Source of the DNA: JAHEEL01 sp963715255
Lineage (GTDB): Bacteria > Actinomycetota > Acidimicrobiia > Spongiisociales > UBA5794
Reading direction: 5' to 3'
NCBI GenBank assembly: GCA_963715255.1
Contig: CAVQRN010000003.1
Span: 186,001-250,000 of the forward strand
DNA: 64,000 nucleotides
This document shows positions 8,556 to 17,813 of the stretch, piece after piece. The position numbers and the translations under genes are program-made. Each line of letters begins with the position of its first letter. The first letter of the stretch is position 1. A model generated the notes under the pieces. That model was not told where the DNA came from. It ran no database searches and was given only the letters and a program-made list of their open reading frames with translations.

Positions 8556-9128
8556 CTAGCGAACAGGTTCGACGCCGGCTCGACGCAACGCCGCCACGAT
8601 CGGCTTCAGCGGCAGCCCGATGACGTTGCTTCGCGAGCCGGCGACACCGCTCACGAAGCGTGCCCCCTCGCCCTGGAGCGCATACGCACCCGCTTTGTCG
8701 AGCGGCTCTCCGGATTCTGCGTAGGCGTCGGCCTCTTCCTGCGTCACGGAGCGCATCGACACCAGCGACGTGTCGAAACCGACTTCGATGACGACTCCGT
8801 CCCGTGCGACGGCCCAGCCTGTGAGCACCAGGTGCGTCCGGCCGGCAATGGATAGGAGCATGTCAGACGCGTCGGTTGTGCTCGCGGGTTTCCCGAGAAT
8901 CTCTCCGTCGAGAACAACCGTCGTGTCGGCACCGAGAACGATCATTCCATCTCCCGCCGCAACCGCCAGCGCTTTCTCTCCGGCGAGGCGCTCGACCATA
9001 CGATCCGGCTCTTCACCGCTCGCTGCACGCTCGTCGACCTGAGGTATGTGTACCGAGAATTCGAAACCGGCCGCCGAGAGCAGCAGGCTTCGGCGAGGCG
9101 ACGAACTTGCAAGGATCAGACCGGTCAC
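8556..9128 (-). CDS. maf: Maf family nucleoside triphosphate pyrophosphatase
   Basis: House-cleaning pyrophosphatase that hydrolyses non-canonical or modified nucleoside triphosphates and is linked to septum control. The signature ASSSPRR is at residues 7-13, the metal-binding VLGADTTVV follows in the middle, and the C-terminal SRSNVIGLPL matches the family. The length of 190 residues is normal. It converges with the aldehyde dehydrogenase gene eight bases away. Confidence 0.93.
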   Translation of the reverse strand: MTGLILASSSPRRSLLLSAAGFEFSVHIPQVDERAASGEEPDRMVERLAGEKALAVAAGDGMIVLGADTTVVLDGEILGKPASTTDASDMLLSIAGRTHLVLTGWAVARDGVVIEVGFDTSLVSMRSVTQEEADAYAESGEPLDKAGAYALQGEGARFVSGVAGSRSNVIGLPLKPIVAALRRAGVEPVR

Positions 9129-9192
9129 GGATCCATGTTCGCAGGGTCCCGGGTCGATGCGGTTCGGTTGCTACGATCGGCCGGGAGGAACC

Positions 9193-10338
9193 ATGAAGCG
9201 CACCATCTTCGAAACCGAGCACGACCTCTTCCGGGAGAGCGTCGAGCACTTCGTCAAGACCGAGATTCTCCCCTTTCATGGGCAATGGAGCGAGGAGGGG
9301 AAGATCGACAAGGACATGTTTCGAGCAGCCGGAGCCCAAGGTCTGCTTGGGATGGCGATTCCTGAGCGCTACGGGGGCGGCGGTGTCGACGACTTCCGAT
9401 ACAACGCCGTCATCGATGAGGTAGTGACTGCTTCGGGGGCTGCGGCTTCGGGCGTCTGCATCACGCTCCACAACGACGTGTGCATCCCCTATTTCCTCTC
9501 ATACGCCAGCGACGAGCAGCGAGACCGATGGTTTCCCGGGCTCGTGACGGGTGAGCTCATGACGGCAATCGCGATGACCGAGCCAGACACCGGCTCCGAT
9601 CTGGCCGCGATCGCAACTACCGCCGCAAGGCACGACGGTGACTACATCGTCAACGGCTCCAAGACCTTCATCACCAGCGGTATCAATGCAGACCTTGTGA
9701 TCATCGTTGCCAGGACCGGACCCGATCCCCACGGGGGCCTCACGCTCCTCGTCGTCGAAGACGGCATGGAGGGTTTCGAGAGGGGTCGGAATCTCGACAA
9801 GATCGGGATGCACGCCCAGGACACGGCAGAGCTCTTCTTCTCCGATGTGCGGGTGCCCGTCGCGAACCGTCTCGGCTCGGAGGGCGCGGGCTTCATGCAG
9901 CTCATCGGCAATCTCCCCCAGGAGCGCCTCAGCATCGCGGTCGGCGCAGTAGCTGCCGCCGAGGCCGCCCTGTCGCTTGCGATCGAATACGCGAGGCAAC
10001 GAACCGCGTTCGGCCGTCCGATCGGCCGCTTCCAGCACAATCGATTCGTGCTTGCCGAACTGAAGACAGAGGTCGACATCGGGCGCGTGTTCGTTGATCG
10101 GCTCCTCGCTGAGCATGGTGCAGGCGCCCTGACGATCGAACAGGCCGCAGAGGCGAAATGGTGGACGACCGAGATGCTCCGGCGGGTCGTCGACGCAGGC
10201 GTGCAGATGCACGGTGGATACGGCTACATGGCCGAGTATCCGATCGCACAGGCGTACCTCGATGCGAGGGTGCAGACGATCTACGGCGGCACCACCGAGA
10301 TCATGAAAGAGATCATCGGTCGCGGTCTTGGGCTCTAG
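9193..10338 (+). CDS. Acyl-CoA dehydrogenase
   Basis: This 381-residue FAD enzyme oxidises an acyl-CoA to its 2-enoyl form. Family signatures are TAIAMTEPDTGSDLA (flavin and substrate contact), the helix RQRTAFGRPIGRFQ, and the C-terminal IYGGTTEIMKEIIGRGLGL. An excellent ribosome binding site (gggagg) stands just before the ATG at 9193, which sets the start. Its stop overlaps by four bases the stop of the convergent glutaryl-CoA dehydrogenase gene. Chain-length specificity cannot be read from sequence. Confidence 0.93.
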   Translation: MKRTIFETEHDLFRESVEHFVKTEILPFHGQWSEEGKIDKDMFRAAGAQGLLGMAIPERYGGGGVDDFRYNAVIDEVVTASGAAASGVCITLHNDVCIPYFLSYASDEQRDRWFPGLVTGELMTAIAMTEPDTGSDLAAIATTAARHDGDYIVNGSKTFITSGINADLVIIVARTGPDPHGGLTLLVVEDGMEGFERGRNLDKIGMHAQDTAELFFSDVRVPVANRLGSEGAGFMQLIGNLPQERLSIAVGAVAAAEAALSLAIEYARQRTAFGRPIGRFQHNRFVLAELKTEVDIGRVFVDRLLAEHGAGALTIEQAAEAKWWTTEMLRRVVDAGVQMHGGYGYMAEYPIAQAYLDARVQTIYGGTTEIMKEIIGRGLGL

Positions 10339-11519
10339 TTGAACGCCGGGATCCCGGTGATGGCTTGACCGAGGATGAGCGTGTGCACCTCGTTGGTCCC
10401 TTCGTAGGTGATCACCGATTCGAGATTGTTCATGTGCCGAATGACGGGGTACTCGAGGGTGATCCCGTTTGCGCCCAGGATGCTACGTGCTTCGCGAGCC
10501 ACCTCGAGTCCGGATCGCACGTTCTCCATCTTCCCGAAACTGATCTGCTCCGACGTCAGCGTTCCTTCGTCGTGCTTTCGTCCCAGGTGCACGGCGAGCA
10601 GCATCGACTGATTCACCTTCACCATCATCTCAGTGAGCTTGCGCTGGGTGAGTTGGAATGACGCGATCGGTCTGCCGAACTGGACGCGGTCTTTCGCATA
10701 CGCAAGGGCTGCCTCGTAGCTCGCCCGGCCGGCGCCGACGGCCCCGAAGAGGATTCCGAAGCGGGCCTGATTGAGGCAGGCCAGCGGGCCCTTGAGTCCG
10801 ACGACGTTGGGGAGCACTGCATCACCGGGCAATCGGACTCCGTCGAGAATGAGTTCCGATGTGATCGATGCACGAAGGGAGAGCTTGTGGTGGATGTCGT
10901 TCGTTGAGAACCCCGGCGTGTCGGTGGGCACGATGAACCCGCGAATGCCATCGTCGGTACGGGCCCACACGACGGCCACGTCTGCGATGCCGCCGTTCGT
11001 GATCCACATCTTCGTGCCGTCGACGATCCAGTCGGATCCGTCACGCCGCGCCCGGGTCTTCATTGAGCCAGGATCCGAGCCGGCATCGGCCTCGGTGAGT
11101 CCGAAGCAGCCGACGATGTCGCCGGCGGCCATGGCGGGGAGCCATAGCTGCTTCTGTTCTTCGGAACCGAAGGCCCAGATCGGGTACATCGCAAGCGATC
11201 CCTGCACGGAGACGAAGCTCCGAATACCTGAATCACCGGCCTCGAGTTCGGTGCAGGCCAATCCGTAGCTAACAGCGTTCGTTCCCGCGCAGCCGTAGCC
11301 GTCGAGGTGCATGCCGAAGAGTCCGAGCGCTCCCATCTCTTTGGCAAGCTCCTTGGGGAGCGTTGCTTCCTCGAACCATTCGGCGATGTTCGGCAGGACC
11401 TTGTCACCGATGAACTGCCGAACGGTGTCTCGGATAAGGCGCTCTTCGTCGTCGAGAAGCGCGTCGATCTGGAGGAAATCGTGCGGGGTTTCGCCCCCGG
11501 GGCGGATTGCGGTGCTCAT
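10335..11519 (-). CDS. Glutaryl-CoA dehydrogenase-like acyl-CoA dehydrogenase
   Basis: This 394-residue acyl-CoA dehydrogenase most resembles glutaryl-CoA dehydrogenase, which oxidises and decarboxylates glutaryl-CoA to crotonyl-CoA in lysine and tryptophan breakdown. Support comes from the C-terminal block NGITLEYPVIRHMNNLES with YEGTNEVHTLILGQAITG, and from CFGLTEADAGSDPGSM. The catalytic Glu is the one in TYEGTNE. I chose the ATG at 11519; the open frame reaches 26 codons further but without coding character. It overlaps the other acyl-CoA dehydrogenase tail to tail. Confidence 0.88.
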   Translation of the reverse strand: MSTAIRPGGETPHDFLQIDALLDDEERLIRDTVRQFIGDKVLPNIAEWFEEATLPKELAKEMGALGLFGMHLDGYGCAGTNAVSYGLACTELEAGDSGIRSFVSVQGSLAMYPIWAFGSEEQKQLWLPAMAAGDIVGCFGLTEADAGSDPGSMKTRARRDGSDWIVDGTKMWITNGGIADVAVVWARTDDGIRGFIVPTDTPGFSTNDIHHKLSLRASITSELILDGVRLPGDAVLPNVVGLKGPLACLNQARFGILFGAVGAGRASYEAALAYAKDRVQFGRPIASFQLTQRKLTEMMVKVNQSMLLAVHLGRKHDEGTLTSEQISFGKMENVRSGLEVAREARSILGANGITLEYPVIRHMNNLESVITYEGTNEVHTLILGQAITGIPAFN

Positions 11520-11529
11520 GACCTTGAGC

Positions 11530-12396
11530 CTACAGGTCGGGGATCTCTGCACGACGGTCGGGATCGCCCCACCAGAGTGTGCGTTGGGGGAAGGCAATCA
11601 CGATGCCCTGTCGGGCCAAGGAACGCGCCACCGCGCGGGCAACACTATCGACCGCACGATACCCGTCGAGCACCTGAGGATCGTGCCAGAACAGGAGCTG
11701 GAACTGAATGGCGTTGTCACCAAACTCAAACACAAGCGCTTCGGGTGGTGGCTCGGGGCGTGTCAACTCGCAAGCTGCAGCGACTTCTTCGAGTACCTGT
11801 TTAGCGTGATCCAGATCGGTGCCATACGCAACACCTATGTTGAGTGTCGAGCGGCGGCTGCCGAGATCCGTCAGATTCACGACGGGGTTGTCGATAACCG
11901 TCTTGTTGGGGATGTGGAGATGCTCACCGTCGATCGTCTCGATGACGACGGTTCGGCCGGTGACCTCCTGCACGATGCCGGTTCCGCTCTCGGTGGTGAT
12001 CTGGTCACCTGCAGCGAACATCGGTGTGCCCTGGAGGACGAGACCGGCCGAGAAATTGTCCATCAGCCGCCGACCGGCCAGGAACACGATCACCGCGATG
12101 GAGAGAACGATCAGCAATGCGGGAGCTACGTCGATGCCAAGGAGCATGACGGCGTAGATGATCCCGATGAACACGATGGCCCAACCGGCGGCCCTCGCGA
12201 TCACGTCCACTGCCTCGTCGGAGAGCTGCTGAGAGTGGTGGAGGAGCCTGCGCAACAGTCGCCGTGCGAACCGGGCGAGAAGGAATGCTGCCACGACGAC
12301 CAGGGCCGCCCACACGAAGTCCCAGACGGTCAACTCGTCCGCGTTGACGAAGCTCTCGAGCTGATCCGCGGTCGGTACCTGGGCCAGGATGTTCAC
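11530..12396 (-). CDS. Small-conductance mechanosensitive channel (MscS family)
   Basis: This 289-residue membrane channel would release solutes on hypo-osmotic shock. It has two or three N-terminal membrane segments (about 25-115), a pore-helix region LMDNFSAGLVLQGTPMFAAGD typical of the MscS beta-domain junction, and a cytoplasmic beta domain with VVIETIDGEHLHIPNKTV. The start is a GTG at 12394-12396 that overlaps the stop of rnhB (GTGA), so the two are coupled. Confidence 0.9.
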   Translation of the reverse strand: MNILAQVPTADQLESFVNADELTVWDFVWAALVVVAAFLLARFARRLLRRLLHHSQQLSDEAVDVIARAAGWAIVFIGIIYAVMLLGIDVAPALLIVLSIAVIVFLAGRRLMDNFSAGLVLQGTPMFAAGDQITTESGTGIVQEVTGRTVVIETIDGEHLHIPNKTVIDNPVVNLTDLGSRRSTLNIGVAYGTDLDHAKQVLEEVAAACELTRPEPPPEALVFEFGDNAIQFQLLFWHDPQVLDGYRAVDSVARAVARSLARQGIVIAFPQRTLWWGDPDRRAEIPDL

Positions 12397-13121
12397 GTGG
12401 CCCCTCCGGCGAACAGATGCTCCTGGCCGCCCATCGCGGTCCGGCGGACTCCCGACCACGGAATGTCGTCCATGAACACCCAACTCGTGCGATGAATTGA
12501 AGTGGGGCCCGATGCGGAGAGTGCCGCGCGATGACGTGGACAGGGATAGCCCTTGTTTCGGTCGAAGTCGAACCCGGGGAAGGACGGTGACATCGCTCGC
12601 ATCATCCGATCGCGTGTCACCTTCGCCAGTATCGATGCCGCAGCGATCGTCAGCGACGTGGCATCCCCGCCCACGATCATTCTCGTGTTGCCGGAGTCGA
12701 CGAAGTCCCATCGTCCATCGACCAAGACTCGATCAGGTTTGACACCGAGGCCATCCATCGCTCGCGTCGCGGCAAGGCGCTGGGCGGCGGACATTCCGAG
12801 GCGATCGCACTCTCCCGGGGACGCGTGGCCGACGCTCCACGCCGTACACCAACCCGCAACCCGCTCGAAGAGGTACTCGCGCTCGGATTCATTCAGCATC
12901 TTCGAATCCCGGATCTTGTAGATGCGCCTCCCGTTGGGAACTACCGCGGCTGCCACCGTGAGCGGCCCGGCCCAGGATCCTCGTCCGACCTCATCGACCC
13001 CTGCGACCACCCGATCCCCGTTCGCCCACAGCTCGCGCTCGACGGCGAGGCCGGGTGCCTTGGAGCGGATCGATGGACGTAGCCGGATTGAGCTCACGAA
13101 ACGAGGATACCTCCGTGTCAT
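12393..13121 (-). CDS. rnhB: Ribonuclease HII
   Basis: RNase HII nicks RNA in RNA-DNA hybrids and removes misincorporated ribonucleotides. The first catalytic motif VAGVDEVGRGSWAGPL carries Asp and Glu; the later motifs RVLVDGRW and ASILAKVTRDRMM supply the remaining acidic and basic residues. The C-terminal KGYPCPRHRAAL is a normal family ending motif. The N-terminus carries about 35 extra residues before the first motif, so a later start is possible. Confidence 0.93.
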   Translation of the reverse strand: MTRRYPRFVSSIRLRPSIRSKAPGLAVERELWANGDRVVAGVDEVGRGSWAGPLTVAAAVVPNGRRIYKIRDSKMLNESEREYLFERVAGWCTAWSVGHASPGECDRLGMSAAQRLAATRAMDGLGVKPDRVLVDGRWDFVDSGNTRMIVGGDATSLTIAAASILAKVTRDRMMRAMSPSFPGFDFDRNKGYPCPRHRAALSASGPTSIHRTSWVFMDDIPWSGVRRTAMGGQEHLFAGGAT

Positions 13122-13133
13122 TCGCAGCCTTGC

Positions 13134-13685
13134 TCAATTGCTCCTCGGATCCATCGGGTAGTTGGCGTACCGGGCAACGTGGCGTTCCTGACGCTGCAAC
13201 ACGCGTCTCCACAGCGTCACAGGGTCCGGGTCGAACACGTCGTCTGCCGATCCCTCGACGGGGAACCACGACCCGATGGCGAGTTCCATCTCGAGTTGAC
13301 CCGCGCCCCATCCCGCGTATCCGGAGAAGATGCGCAAGTCCTCGAGGCCATCGACGTCATCGGGATCGCGGGACACGTCGACGAACCCAACGAAGTATGG
13401 CGTCGGCTGCCAGGTTCCCTCTGGCTCGACCCCCGGCCGGTGGGCCACACCAATCGCCGTCTCCGGCTGAACGGGACCACCCTCGAAGACGCGTGCCGGC
13501 GGGGACAGTCGCTCATACCACGTGGGCAGATGGTCTCTGACGTCCAACTCCAGCGGCCGGTCGAGTACGACCCCCACGGCTCCGCCGTCATCGTGATCCA
13601 TGAGGAGAACAACGGAGCGGAAGAAATTCGGATCGGCGAGAACGGGCGAAGCCACGAGCAGCATGCCGCGACGAAGATCGGCCAT
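13134..13685 (-). CDS. YqgE/AlgH family protein
   Basis: This 183-residue protein carries the YqgE/AlgH signatures: GMLLVASPVLADPNFFRSVV at the N-terminus, GAVGVVLDRPLE, FEGGPVQPETA and FSGYAGWGAGQLEMEL. The family is widespread but its biochemical role is not established. It precedes rnhB by 12 bases on the same strand. Confidence 0.92.
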   Translation of the reverse strand: MADLRRGMLLVASPVLADPNFFRSVVLLMDHDDGGAVGVVLDRPLELDVRDHLPTWYERLSPPARVFEGGPVQPETAIGVAHRPGVEPEGTWQPTPYFVGFVDVSRDPDDVDGLEDLRIFSGYAGWGAGQLEMELAIGSWFPVEGSADDVFDPDPVTLWRRVLQRQERHVARYANYPMDPRSN

Positions 13686-13738
13686 GCCCGTAGGTTGGCA
13701 GATTCAATCCACGATTGCTGCTGTCCTTGGCTGAGTCG

Positions 13739-13918
13739 TCAGCGAGGAGCGGGATCCGTGTCGGGGATGAGAGATCCGCCAGACAGAATGGAGACATGGC
13801 CGTCGCTCCACTGTACTTCGACGGCCCCGGCTTCCACTCGCTTGATTACTCCGCGCCGCGGCTCGCGTCCGACGGTCTTGGTGAGGGTCTTGACTCGCTG
13901 GCCCTTGTGCAGATTCAT
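13739..13918 (-). CDS. DUF1918-like small protein
   Basis: This 59-residue protein reads as a single SH3-like domain: it opens NLHKGQRVKTLTKTVG, continues with RRGVIKRV and ends with VEVQWSDGHVSILSGG. This matches the usual DUF1918 pattern of a DNA-or ligand-binding-like barrel of unknown role. It is followed by yqgE on the same strand after 53 bases. A longer open frame extends upstream to 14425, but that part opposes the PEBP gene and is not coding. Confidence 0.7.
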   Translation of the reverse strand: MNLHKGQRVKTLTKTVGREPRRGVIKRVEAGAVEVQWSDGHVSILSGGSLIPDTDPAPR

Positions 13919-14050
13919 CGGAACCGTCCTCCCTGGATGTTGGTTCGATTCTACGCTTCGCCCACGCCACCCGGGAGGGTCCTTTGCCTCTCCTGCCGGC
14001 GATTCGGGAGTATCTCCCGTCGACGCTATCGTCGATTCCAGGAGGTGCCC

Positions 14051-14675
14051 ATGGAACTCTGGAGCAACGATCTCTCGGAAGGCGACCCCATCCCGGGCGA
14101 GTTTGCGTTCTGTCTGCCAGATGCAGAACAGCACGCGACCTTCGGACCGAATCGCAATCCTCATTTGGCGTGGTCCGGCCTGCCGGAAGAGACTCGCAGT
14201 CTTGCGATCATCTGCCACGACTGCCACGCGCCGACGAAACCGGAGGACGTCAATGTCGAGGGACGAGAGGTCCCCGAGGATCTGCCCCGCGGTGGATTTC
14301 TTCCACTGGGTGCTCTTCGGACTCTCTCCCGACATCACGGAGATCGGGGCCGCGGCGTGTTCGGACGGCGTGATCGCCGGTGGGAAGGACGACGAGGCAC
14401 CGTTCGGTTGCCGACACGGCCTCAACGACTACACCGGGTGGTTCGCAGGAGATCCCGGCATGGCGGGTGACTACTACGGCTACGACGGACCCTGTCCGCC
14501 CTGGAATGACAGCCTCGTGCATCACTACGTGTTCACTATCTTCGCCCTCGACACGGAGTCGTTCGACCTCCCCGAGCGCTTCGGCGGGGCCGACGCGCGT
14601 GCTGCAATCGAGGGCCATGTGCTCGAATCCGCCGAGATCACGGGTACGTACACGCTGAATCCGCGGCTGTCCTGA
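14051..14675 (+). pseudogene. YbhB/YbcL (PEBP) family protein, frameshifted
   Basis: A Raf-kinase-inhibitor-like (PEBP) protein of about 207 residues. The first frame gives MELWSNDLSEGDPIPGEFAF and HLAWSGLPEETRSLAIICHD (Asp of the ligand pocket), and the second gives DFFHWVLFGLSPDITEIG and YGYDGPCPPWNDSLVHHY, the classical PEBP blocks. The frames meet near 14288-14292, where one extra G in ccccgcggtgg would explain the change. A ribosome binding site (ggaggt) stands five bases before the ATG at 14051. No stop lies in either half, so a sequencing indel is as likely as a real mutation. Confidence 0.8.
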
Positions 14676-14723
14676 AGGCGGCTTGTCGCACCGCCGTGCG
14701 ATTTGTCGTGTAGGTTCGCTGGT

Positions 14724-15215
14724 ATGGATGTGAGGCTCGCGCGACATGATGATCTCGCGGCGATCGAGGAGGTCGCTCGTTGGGCTTGCTCGGAGGCCCT
14801 CGGAGAAATGGTGCCGGAAACCGTTGTCGACACCGAGATTCAGCGGCGTTTCCGCAAGTCGGTCCTCTCCGAGCATCTCCTGTCCCATCGGCTCCTTGTT
14901 GGTGTCGACTCGGCCGGTCACATCGAACTCGTTGTGATGGTCGACGACGAATCGGACCACACCGAACTCGTGACCGTCGTCGTCCCGACCCACCCGATAC
15001 GAGCCGTCGATGGATCTTCTCTTGTCGAGTCTCTTCGCGTCATGGGGTGGGTGGGCCCGATCTCATCAAGCGTCGCTCTCGGCCACACGGTGCACGAACA
15101 CTTCCACGAAGCCGCGGGATTCGTCCCTGGAGAGGTCACCGTGGACCGCGTCGCGGGACACGACGTGTTCAGGCGCGAATGGTGGCTCGATCCGGTTCTC
15201 TCCGCCGCCGGGTAG
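14724..15215 (+). CDS. GNAT-like hypothetical protein
   Basis: The 163-residue product opens with MDVRLARHDDLAAIEEVARW, the usual start of GNAT N-acetyltransferases, and ends with a segment (AGFVPGEVTVDRVAG) that would match the final strand and loop. The central acetyl-CoA binding motif (Q/RxxGxG/A) is not clear, so the fold assignment is tentative and catalytic activity is doubtful. It lies just ahead of the adenosine deaminase gene on the same strand, ten bases apart, and is probably co-transcribed with it. Confidence 0.6.
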   Translation: MDVRLARHDDLAAIEEVARWACSEALGEMVPETVVDTEIQRRFRKSVLSEHLLSHRLLVGVDSAGHIELVVMVDDESDHTELVTVVVPTHPIRAVDGSSLVESLRVMGWVGPISSSVALGHTVHEHFHEAAGFVPGEVTVDRVAGHDVFRREWWLDPVLSAAG

Positions 15216-15225
15216 TCTGCGCGAT

Positions 15226-16302
15226 ATGGACTATCGATCGCTCCCCAAGGCCCTTCTGCACGACCACCTCGACGGCGGCGTACGCGTCGAAACCATCCTC
15301 GACCTCGCCGACGCTCAGGGATACGCGGACCTGCCGGTCGCAGATGTCGATGGCCTGGGCCGGTGGTTCAACCAGGATCGGTCGGGTTCTTTGGAGCGCT
15401 ACCTCGAAGCATTCACACATACGATCGCCGTGATGAGCACCGAGGATGCCCTTCAGCGGATTGCCTACGAGACCGGGATCGACCTCGCTGCCGACGGAGT
15501 GATCTACGCCGAGATTCGTTTCGGCCCCAGCCTGCACATCGTCCACGGACTGACCCGTGAGGCAGCGATCGAAGCGGTCCTCGACGGGTTCGCAGCAGCG
15601 CATCGTGAGACCGGGATCGTGCTGTATGCCATCGTTTCGGCGCTTCGCCAGGAAACGGACTCCGAAGAGGTCGTTCGAGCGGCAATTCCCTATCTCGACC
15701 GAGGTCTCGTCGCGTTCGATCTCGCAGGCCCCGAAGCAGGGTTCCCTGCCGACGATCACCTCGCAGCGTGCAGACTCGCTCGAGAGGCGGGTCTCGGTCT
15801 GACCATCCACGCGGGCGAGGGCGATACTGCGTCGTCGATCTGGAGGGCCGTGGCGAAGTGCGGGGCGACGAGGATCGGCCACGGTGTCCGCATCGCCGAC
15901 GAAACCGACTTCGACGGACGCACGATCACATCGCTTGCCCCACTGGCACGCAGGATCCGTGACCATCGCATCCCTCTCGAAATAGCGATTACGTCCAATC
16001 TCGATACGTCGGCGTTCCCTTCGGCAGCGGAACATCCGTTCGGGGCGCTCTACAGAAGCGGCTTCACGGTGACGATCAACACCGACAACCGGCTCATGAG
16101 CCGGGTCAGTCTCACCGACGAGTTCGAACTCGCTGCGACCACGTTCGACCTCGAGCCGGCCGATCTCGAGAAGATCACAGTGAACGCGCTCGAAGCGGGC
16201 TTCGGTGACTGGCCGGAGCGCCGGCGCCTGATCGACGAGGTGGTTCGTCCGGCCTACGCCAGTGTCGAGTCGAGCCAGGCAGCGATCTCGGAGAGCACCT
16301 GA
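15226..16302 (+). CDS. add: Adenosine deaminase
   Basis: Zinc enzyme converting adenosine to inosine in purine salvage. Zinc ligands His12 and His14 are in LLHDHLDGG; His195 is in IHAGEGD, the catalytic His219 is in RIGHGVR, and the last ligand Asp pair is near 286-288 in NTDNRLMS. The length of 358 residues is normal. I chose the ATG at 15226. It fits functionally with hypoxanthine phosphoribosyltransferase at 20.1 kb. Its last 49 bases overlap the convergent lipase gene. Confidence 0.94.
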   Translation: MDYRSLPKALLHDHLDGGVRVETILDLADAQGYADLPVADVDGLGRWFNQDRSGSLERYLEAFTHTIAVMSTEDALQRIAYETGIDLAADGVIYAEIRFGPSLHIVHGLTREAAIEAVLDGFAAAHRETGIVLYAIVSALRQETDSEEVVRAAIPYLDRGLVAFDLAGPEAGFPADDHLAACRLAREAGLGLTIHAGEGDTASSIWRAVAKCGATRIGHGVRIADETDFDGRTITSLAPLARRIRDHRIPLEIAITSNLDTSAFPSAAEHPFGALYRSGFTVTINTDNRLMSRVSLTDEFELAATTFDLEPADLEKITVNALEAGFGDWPERRRLIDEVVRPAYASVESSQAAISEST

Positions 16303-17072
16303 ACCTGTTCCGGTTCGTTGTGCATCTCGTGCCGCAGTCCCGGGTAGACCTTGCGTTCCACCGAATCAACCGCCGCGAGGGGTGCAGATGCCGAAGGAGG
16401 CACCAGCGGATCCTCGGCGCCGTGGATCACCAACGTCGGTGTATCGATCCCCTCGATGACATCGTGGGAGCGATCCTGCGCAGCAAACATCTCCATTCCC
16501 AAGCGCGTCGTCGCCTTCGTGTTCACGAGGGGGTCGGCGAAATACGCCTCCCCCACTGCTTCGTCGCGCGAGAGTTGCTCGCCCTTGATCGAGTTGGCCA
16601 TCGCCAGCTTCGGCGTGACCCTACCGAGCAACTGGGCTGCCACCCGCAAGGCGCCGGGCACGTCGGCCTCGAGCGCCGGTGCAGAGAGCACGCCGGCGTC
16701 GGGATGTGGCCGATCTTCAGCGAGGTAGTACGTGCCGATCAGCCCGCCGAGGGAGTGCCCGTACATCACCCAGGGGATATCGGTACGAATCAGGCCCGAC
16801 TCGACGATGCCCTGAACGTCGTCGACGTAGTCGCTGAAGGAGGCAACGTACGCTCGGGTTCCTTCCGACTTCCCGTGGCCCCTGAGGTCGAATGAAGCGA
16901 CTGCGTATCCCCGGTCGACGAAGAATCGGGCGACGTGATCCCAACGTCCGGAATGCTCACCGAGGCCGTGGATGATGAGAAGTCCGCGTTGAGGCTCTCC
17001 ATCCGGTGTCCAGGCCCTCGTGTGCAACGCCAGGCCGTCCTGCGTTGTGAACGTACCGGTGGTCTCATTCAT
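16254..17072 (-). CDS. Alpha/beta hydrolase, monoacylglycerol lipase-like
   Basis: This 272-residue serine hydrolase resembles bacterial monoacylglycerol lipases. The oxyanion region is IIHGLGEHSGRWDH, the nucleophile elbow is GHSLGG, the acid is in IHGAEDPLVP, and the catalytic His is in LRHEMHNEP. FDLRGHGKSEG is a further family block. No signal peptide is visible, so it is probably cytoplasmic or loosely membrane-bound. It overlaps the stop of ppgK by eight bases and the end of add by 49 bases on the opposite strand. Confidence 0.9.
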   Translation of the reverse strand: MNETTGTFTTQDGLALHTRAWTPDGEPQRGLLIIHGLGEHSGRWDHVARFFVDRGYAVASFDLRGHGKSEGTRAYVASFSDYVDDVQGIVESGLIRTDIPWVMYGHSLGGLIGTYYLAEDRPHPDAGVLSAPALEADVPGALRVAAQLLGRVTPKLAMANSIKGEQLSRDEAVGEAYFADPLVNTKATTRLGMEMFAAQDRSHDVIEGIDTPTLVIHGAEDPLVPPSASAPLAAVDSVERKVYPGLRHEMHNEPEQVQVLSEIAAWLDSTLA

Positions 17073-17811
17073 GTCTCGCTCCGATCGATGCTGCGAAGGC
17101 GGCACCCACGATGCCGGCCTGGTTTCTGAGAACGGCAGGCACGATGCGCGCCTGCGTTGTGAACTGATGTGAGTACAACTCGAAGCGTTTCGAGATCCCG
17201 CCGCCGACGACGAAGAGGTCGGGCCAGAAGAGTTCCTCGAGGTAGGCAAGAAGCTCGTTGACCCTGGCCGCCCACCAGTCGACGTCGAGGTCGCCACGTT
17301 TGACCAGACGTCCGGCGGCGTAGTGCTCCGCCTTCTGTCCTTTGAAGATCAGGTGACCGAGTTCGGTATTCGGTATGAGACGTCCGTTGTGGAGATAGGC
17401 ACTCCCGATCCCGGTGCCGAACGTCAGGAGGATTACGACACCGTCGACGCCCCGAGCTGCCCCATACCGTGCCTCGGCGAGGCCCGCGGCATCGGCGTCG
17501 TTGAGGATCGTGGCCGGCATCTCAAGGCGGTCGCTGAGCATTGCGGCCGCGTCAAGCCCAACCCACCCGTTGTCGATGTTCGCCGCGGTCTCGATCACCC
17601 CGGCGCGAACGACGCCCGGGATCGTGACGCCGACCGGTCCGGACCATCCGTGGGCCTGGACGATCTCAACAATGGCGGATGCCACCGCTGCCGGAGTGGA
17701 AGGTTGGGGCGTCGGAATGCGTAGACGCTCTCCGATCAGAGCGCCGGTTTCAAGATCCACGGGCGCACCTTTGACGCCCGATCCTCCAACGTCGACACCG
17801 AACACATGCAC
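17065..17811 (-). CDS. ppgK: Polyphosphate glucokinase (ROK family)
   Basis: Phosphorylates glucose using inorganic polyphosphate or ATP. The phosphate-binding start FGVDVGGSGVKGAPVDL is characteristic of PpgK rather than other ROK kinases, and LLTFGTGIGSAYLHNGRLIP and NTELGHL follow as in the family. The length of 248 residues is normal. This enzyme is found mainly in actinobacteria and cyanobacteria and supports the taxonomic guess. It sits between the lipase and an unrecognised gene, all closely spaced. Confidence 0.93.
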   Translation of the reverse strand: MHVFGVDVGGSGVKGAPVDLETGALIGERLRIPTPQPSTPAAVASAIVEIVQAHGWSGPVGVTIPGVVRAGVIETAANIDNGWVGLDAAAMLSDRLEMPATILNDADAAGLAEARYGAARGVDGVVILLTFGTGIGSAYLHNGRLIPNTELGHLIFKGQKAEHYAAGRLVKRGDLDVDWWAARVNELLAYLEELFWPDLFVVGGGISKRFELYSHQFTTQARIVPAVLRNQAGIVGAAFAASIGARHE

Positions 17812-17813
17812 GC

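Noticed and set aside
13179..14675. A 498-residue open frame on the plus strand
   Set aside because: Only its last 130 residues are coding (the second half of the PEBP protein). The first part is antisense to yqgE and the DUF1918-like gene, with low-complexity arginine and proline text.
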